Shown here piece by piece: positions 60,297 through 64,000 of a stretch of DNA of 64,000 bases. The translations under genes and the position numbers were made by a program. The notes beneath the pieces are model-generated. The model was not told where the DNA came from. It saw nothing but the letters and a program-made list of their open reading frames with translations, and searched no databases. How positions within the stretch are numbered: position 1 is the first letter of the stretch; each line of letters begins with the position of its first letter. The stretch covers positions 62,001 to 126,000 of the forward strand of contig NZ_QYUL01000004.1 of the NCBI RefSeq assembly GCF_003590795.1, in the 5' to 3' direction. The DNA comes from Azospirillum cavernae. Its GTDB lineage: Bacteria; Pseudomonadota; Alphaproteobacteria; Azospirillales; Azospirillaceae.

Positions 60297-62075
60297 ATGA
60301 TCGGGCGTCGCTGGCGCGCGCTCGCCATGGCGGCGCTGCTGGCGTTCAACCCCGCCAGCCTGCCGCCGCCGTCCCTGCTGTTGGGCGCGGCTGCGGCCAG
60401 CGTCGCGGTCGCCACGCCGGGGGACGCCTGGGCGCGCTCATCCTCCTCCTCGCGGTCGTCGGGCGGTTATTCGCGGCCATCCAGTTCGTCGTCCTCCTCG
60501 GTTCGCACGCCTTCGACCAGCGGCCCCTCATCCAGTGGGTCGTCCAGCGGCAGCGGCGGCTACAGCAAGCCGTCGGCCCCGCGCACGCCCTCGACCAGCG
60601 GCGGCGGCGCGTCGAGCGGCGGCTACGCGCGTCCCGGCGCCAGCCCCAGCCTCGCCGCGCCCAGCGCGCCGCAATCGGCGGGCGACCGCGCCCTGAGCCA
60701 GCAGGGATCCGCCGACGCGCTGAACCGATACAAGACCCAGCAGGAGGCGAAGAAGGCCCCGCCGCCCAGCGCCGCCCCCGCCAACAGCGGCGCGGCCAGC
60801 AACAGTTCCGGCGGCTCGTGGAACTGGGGATGGGGCGGCGGTTCCAGCCGCACGCCCTCCACCCGTCCGGCCCCGGCCCCTTACCAGAACCCCTACAACG
60901 CCTATGGCTGGACGCCGCCGCCCTACAGCGTGGCGGCACCCCGGCGGTTCGGGGTTTGGGACGGGCTGTTCCTGTGGTTCATGCTCGACACGCTGACCAA
61001 GCCAAGCCACGCCTCCTTCTTCCACGATCAGGCCAACGATCCCGGCTACCGCGAATGGCGGGCCGAGGCCGACCGCATGGCCAAGGACAACGCCGATCTG
61101 CGCGCCAAGCTGGCCCAACTCGACCAAAACCTGAAGGCGCAGGAAGGAACCCCGCGCGAGGCCGGACGGCTGCCGCCCGACGTTCCGCTCAGTCTTGCCC
61201 ACGCCGACAGCGGCGGCGACAACGCGGCGAGCGCGGGCGGGGCCGACGGCAAGGCGGCGGCGACATCCGGCATGTCCAGCGTCGTCTGGTGGTCCATCCT
61301 GCTGCTGGGCGTCGCGGTCCTGTTCCTGCTGTGGCGCGCCCGTCGGCGGATGGACGGCGCCAAACCCGGTCAACCCGCCGCATCCAGCGCCACCACCAAC
61401 AAGGGAGGCTCCGACGTGCGCCTGTTCGGAACGCTCGGCAATTACGTGAATCAGAAGCTGTCCGGCCAGCGTTACAGCCCCTCGCTGTTCCGGCTGGGCA
61501 TGGCCGTCACCATCGACCCCGCCCCCTTCCTGCTGGCGGAGGGCGTCACCAAGGTTCAAGCGCCCCACACCGGCGGCGACCGTCTGGTCTCCATCGACGG
61601 GGTCGGAACGGTGACGTCGGGCAACGCCACGGTGCACCGGCTGCGTCTGCCCGGCGGCGGCTTTTTCCAAATCCATCTCGGCCCCGACGGGCAACCCGAC
61701 GAATGCCGCTATTTCACCCCCATCGACAGCGTCGCCCCGGCGAATGAGGAGGAATGGTCCTTCTGGCTGGACGAGCGGGAGGGGATGGTCGGCTGGCCGG
61801 AGTTCCAGACCAAGGACGGGAAGCTCTATCCCCGCGTCTGGTCGCCGGGATCGGCGCGGATCGCCCCCTTCATCCTGGCGGAATCCTTGCAGACCCTGCG
61901 CGGAACCGAAACGCTGACCAGCCACGCCATGCTGTATGGCGCGCCCACCGGCGCGCCGTCCCCCGCGCCGGAGCGGGAATACATCCTGGTGGCGGTGGTG
62001 GAACGCAACGGCGCGGCCTCGGTCGAGATCGCCGCTGGAATCGACGTCAACCCCACTTCCCTTTCCCTGTCCTGA
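60297..62075 (+). CDS. DUF2491 (YjfK-like) protein with long Ser-rich exported N-terminus
   Basis: 592 residues from ATG 60297. The first 40 residues look like a signal or membrane anchor (WRALAMAALLAFNPASLPPP...SVAVATPGDAWARS). Residues 42-190 are a Ser/Gly/Pro/Thr low-complexity region. A transmembrane helix (VVWWSILLLGVAVLFLLW) near residue 330 precedes the DUF2491 domain: LFGTLGNYVNQKLSG, VSIDGVGTVTSGNATVHRLR, EEEWSFWLDEREGMVG and TETLTSHAMLYGAP. E. coli YjfK has only the cytoplasmic part, so this is an unusual fusion with an exported Ser-rich half. Operon with DUF350 and PspA genes. Confidence 0.75.
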   Translation: MIGRRWRALAMAALLAFNPASLPPPSLLLGAAAASVAVATPGDAWARSSSSSRSSGGYSRPSSSSSSSVRTPSTSGPSSSGSSSGSGGYSKPSAPRTPSTSGGGASSGGYARPGASPSLAAPSAPQSAGDRALSQQGSADALNRYKTQQEAKKAPPPSAAPANSGAASNSSGGSWNWGWGGGSSRTPSTRPAPAPYQNPYNAYGWTPPPYSVAAPRRFGVWDGLFLWFMLDTLTKPSHASFFHDQANDPGYREWRAEADRMAKDNADLRAKLAQLDQNLKAQEGTPREAGRLPPDVPLSLAHADSGGDNAASAGGADGKAAATSGMSSVVWWSILLLGVAVLFLLWRARRRMDGAKPGQPAASSATTNKGGSDVRLFGTLGNYVNQKLSGQRYSPSLFRLGMAVTIDPAPFLLAEGVTKVQAPHTGGDRLVSIDGVGTVTSGNATVHRLRLPGGGFFQIHLGPDGQPDECRYFTPIDSVAPANEEEWSFWLDEREGMVGWPEFQTKDGKLYPRVWSPGSARIAPFILAESLQTLRGTETLTSHAMLYGAPTGAPSPAPEREYILVAVVERNGAASVEIAAGIDVNPTSLSLS

Positions 62076-62091
62076 GTCGAGTGGCGGCACC

Positions 62092-62517
62092 ATGGAAAAT
62101 CTGTTCGGTTCGATCCTCTCCGCGCTTGGCGCCGGCCTGCCGGTTCTGCTCCTGCAAATGGCCGTGACGCTGGCGCTGCTGGCCGCCGGGGTGGCCGTCT
62201 ACACCCGCATCACCCCGTTTGACGAAGCCCGCTTGGTGGCCGACGGCAACCCGGCGGGCGGGCTGACGCTGGGCGGCTCGATCATCGCGCTCGCCATTCC
62301 GCTGGCGGCGACGCTGGCGACCAGCACGGTCATCCTCGACATCATCCTGTGGGGCGTGGTGGCGGTGATCCTGCAACTGGTCGCCTTCGCCGTCGCCACC
62401 CTGCTGATCCGCAACCTGCGCGGCCAGATCGAGGGCGGCAACGTCGCCTCGGCCACCGCGCTGGTCGGCATCCAGATCGGCGTCGCCCTCATCAACGCCG
62501 CCGCCATGGCCGGGTGA
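62092..62517 (+). CDS. DUF350 membrane protein (YjfL type), copy 2
   Basis: 141 residues from ATG 62092, 16 bp after the DUF2491 stop. Four transmembrane helices; DUF350 signature ARLVADGNPAGGLTLGGSII, then VILDIILWGVVAVILQLVAF. It is clearly related to the 49498 gene but diverged. No terminator before the PspA gene. Confidence 0.85.
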   Translation: MENLFGSILSALGAGLPVLLLQMAVTLALLAAGVAVYTRITPFDEARLVADGNPAGGLTLGGSIIALAIPLAATLATSTVILDIILWGVVAVILQLVAFAVATLLIRNLRGQIEGGNVASATALVGIQIGVALINAAAMAG

Positions 62518-62664
62518 TGTGGCGCGGGGGGCGCGAAAAATGCCCCCAAGAGGTAAGGGCGGGGGTCTGTACAGCGCCATGACCCCACACCACATGTGCC
62601 TGGACGCGCTGATGACGGCGCGCCCAATGAACCGTTCGCCAACCCGTTCGACAGGAAAAGACCC

Positions 62665-63432
62665 ATGCTCTCCTTCATCCGCAACCTTCTTGGCGTAAAG
62701 ACTGACCAGGCCGTGCAGGGCGCCGTGGAGGCGCTGGTGCGTTGGGATCCCAAATCCGCGACCGAGGCGGAGTTGCGGACGATGGAGCAGCATCTGGACG
62801 ATCTGGGCCGTCAGGTCGCCGAGGCCCGCGCCGTTTATGACCGCGAGCAGCGCGAAGCCGACGCGATCAAGACGCTGTCGGCCCAGCGCATGGCCGCCGC
62901 CGAGCATCTGCAACGCCAGTTGGAGGGCGAAAGCGATCCGGCCCGTCAGGCGGCGCTGGGCAAGAGCCTGGAGACCATCGTCGCCATGCTGGAAGAAATG
63001 GCCCCCGACATCGAACGCGAAACCAAGGACGCGGTGGACGCCCTGCAATTCCTGGAAATGCTGGAAAAGAGCTACGCCGACGCCGGTTCCAAGCTGAAAT
63101 CGGCCCGCGCCGAGCTGGTGCGCGCCCAGCGCGACATGGGCCGCGCCGAACAGCAGCGCGACATGGCCGAGCGTCAAGCCGAAGCCGCCCGCCGCGCCGC
63201 TGGTCTCGCCAGCACCACCAGCGGCCTGACCGTCGCCCTGAAGGCGATGCAGGACAGCGCCGCCAAGGATCTGGCGTCGGCCGAGGCCGCCAACGCCAAG
63301 GCCAAGCTGCTGACCCCGACCGCCCCGGAAAAGGACGATCCCAACATCGCCGCCGCCATGGCCGCCGCGTCCGGCAAACCCGCCGCGACCAGCCTGTCGG
63401 ATCGTCTGGCCGCGCTGAAGGCCAAGGGCTGA
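62665..63432 (+). CDS. PspA/IM30-family protein (YjfJ type)
   Basis: 255 residues from ATG 62665. Starts MLSFIRNLLGVKTDQAVQGA; the rest is a long coiled coil (EHLQRQLEGESDPARQAALG, ERETKDAVDALQFLEMLEKS, RAEQQRDMAERQAEAARRAA), characteristic of PspA homologues that polymerise on stressed membranes. In E. coli YjfJ sits beside DUF2491 and DUF350 genes, as here. Confidence 0.85.
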   Translation: MLSFIRNLLGVKTDQAVQGAVEALVRWDPKSATEAELRTMEQHLDDLGRQVAEARAVYDREQREADAIKTLSAQRMAAAEHLQRQLEGESDPARQAALGKSLETIVAMLEEMAPDIERETKDAVDALQFLEMLEKSYADAGSKLKSARAELVRAQRDMGRAEQQRDMAERQAEAARRAAGLASTTSGLTVALKAMQDSAAKDLASAEAANAKAKLLTPTAPEKDDPNIAAAMAAASGKPAATSLSDRLAALKAKG

Positions 63433-63445
63433 CGTCAAAGAAACG

Positions 63446-63484
63446 GGGTGCTTGGGCGTTCGCGCGCCCAAGCACCCTTTTTTT
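63446..63484 (+). terminator. Strong intrinsic terminator
   Basis: Arms GGGTGCTTGGGCG and CGCCCAAGCACCC closed by a short loop, followed by seven T. Ends the DUF2491-DUF350-PspA operon and lies between convergent genes. Confidence 0.9.
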
Positions 63485-63495
63485 GCGCGCGATCC

Positions 63496-63993
63496 TTACG
63501 CCTTGGGGGCGGCTTTCGCCGTCCGGCGGACCGCCGCTTCGAAGGTCACGTCTTCGATCAGGCCGCTGGTCAACGACGACAGGGCCGATTTGAAGGTCGG
63601 CCAATGATTCATCCGCGCCGTGTCGGCCACCGCCGCCTTGCGGACGGTCAGGACCAGCCGTCGCCCGCCCTGGGGCGTGTCCTCGACCCGATCCGGCGTC
63701 AGTTCGCTCAGCAGCGGGGCGGGAACCTTGCCCTTCAGGGCGTGCAGCACCGCCGCCCACAGCGCGCTCACGTCGTCGGCGTCGGGCAGGGGGCCGAGAT
63801 CGGCCAGCCCCGTCTCCACCGGGCCGACGGGGGCCACCTGATCGACGGAGCCGATGCGGCGGGCGCGGCGTCCGGCGCTGTGGCGTTCGCGCTCCAGATA
63901 GGTTTCGGCGGCCTCCTCCTCGTCCTTGGCGAGGAAATCGAGCGTCACCGCCTCCACCTTGCGGCCCTTCCGCTTCATCTTGTCGTCGGGCAT
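63496..63993 (-). CDS. Hypothetical protein (about 165 aa), possibly truncated by the window edge
   Basis: Read on the minus strand from ATG 63993 (a GTG at 63999 lies at the window edge, and more may be outside). N-terminal Lys/Arg-rich (KMKRKGRKVEAVTLD), then an acidic-basic helix (EEEAAETYLERERHSAGRRA) and a domain with WAAVLHALKGKVPAPLLSEL and RRLVLTVRKAAVA. No family recognised. It converges on the PspA operon. Confidence 0.5.
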   Translation of the reverse strand: MPDDKMKRKGRKVEAVTLDFLAKDEEEAAETYLERERHSAGRRARRIGSVDQVAPVGPVETGLADLGPLPDADDVSALWAAVLHALKGKVPAPLLSELTPDRVEDTPQGGRRLVLTVRKAAVADTARMNHWPTFKSALSSLTSGLIEDVTFEAAVRRTAKAAPKA

Positions 63994-64000
63994 CGTCACC

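Overview
The window is high-GC DNA from an alphaproteobacterium. The chromosomal half carries a Rhizobium/Sinorhizobium-type malonate (mat) locus, valine catabolism genes, a long helical chemoreceptor and GC-rich palindromic intergenic repeats, which together suggest Rhodospirillales, probably Azospirillum or a close relative. The family assignment is inferred from gene content, not from a marker gene.

Positions 1-28.8 kb are the right end of an integrated phage-like element. It stops at a tyrosine recombinase gene whose end lies 61 bp from the 3' end of a tRNA-Arg(CCG) gene, the usual integration arrangement; the other end lies outside the window. From the left it holds: the end of a structural module on the minus strand (a tail-type protein and a cysteine-repeat protein that runs off the window); a regulatory stretch with five copies of a 15-bp palindrome near GTCCAAAAGTTGGAC; a two-motif HNH-like protein; a 5.3-10.6 kb array of small, mostly acidic, tightly coupled genes of unknown function, among which only a DUF3768 protein and an HTH protein are recognisable; and a frameshifted RNase H gene. 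A replication and recombination module (18.3-27.6 kb) follows: 5'-3' exonuclease, family A DNA polymerase with proofreading domain, DUF29 protein, PD-(D/E)XK-like nuclease, DEDDh exonuclease, and an SbcD/SbcC (T4 gp47/gp46-like) pair with a small coiled-coil gene between them. An excisionase-like HTH gene and the integrase close the element. Two AT-rich cargo patches (about 10.8-12.3 kb and 15.5-18.2 kb) interrupt it. Both are flanked by transposase remnants and carry unknown genes, including three small exported or membrane proteins.

From 28.9 kb the sequence is ordinary chromosome or chromid. It starts with a complete malonate uptake and activation locus: a GntR/FCD regulator, a three-gene TRAP transporter, a dienelactone-hydrolase-like protein, malonyl-CoA synthetase and malonyl-CoA decarboxylase. 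Next come a ParA ATPase with a DUF3102-like partner, two tandem paralogous exported small proteins, an SDR oxidoreductase, a chemoreceptor, methionine gamma-lyase divergent from a TyrR-like AAA+ activator, a caspase-like protein, arginase plus ornithine cyclodeaminase with a divergent Lrp regulator, a LysR regulator, the mmsB-acd-mmsA valine genes, and NAD synthetase.

The enterobacterial yjfJKLMC-type membrane-stress locus (PspA/IM30, DUF2491, DUF350, DUF1190, glutathionylspermidine-synthase-like ligase) is present but split into two operons about 10 kb apart: DUF350-DUF1190-ligase at 47.7-49.9 kb and DUF2491-DUF350-PspA at 60.3-63.4 kb. Each half has its own DUF350 membrane protein.

The most interesting leads are the palindrome array and structured RNA candidate in the element's left part, the self-contained replisome on an integrative element, the AT-rich exported-protein cassette, the ParA/DUF3102 pair with its flanking repeats, the triple operator in front of the TyrR-like gene, and the split PspA/ligase system.
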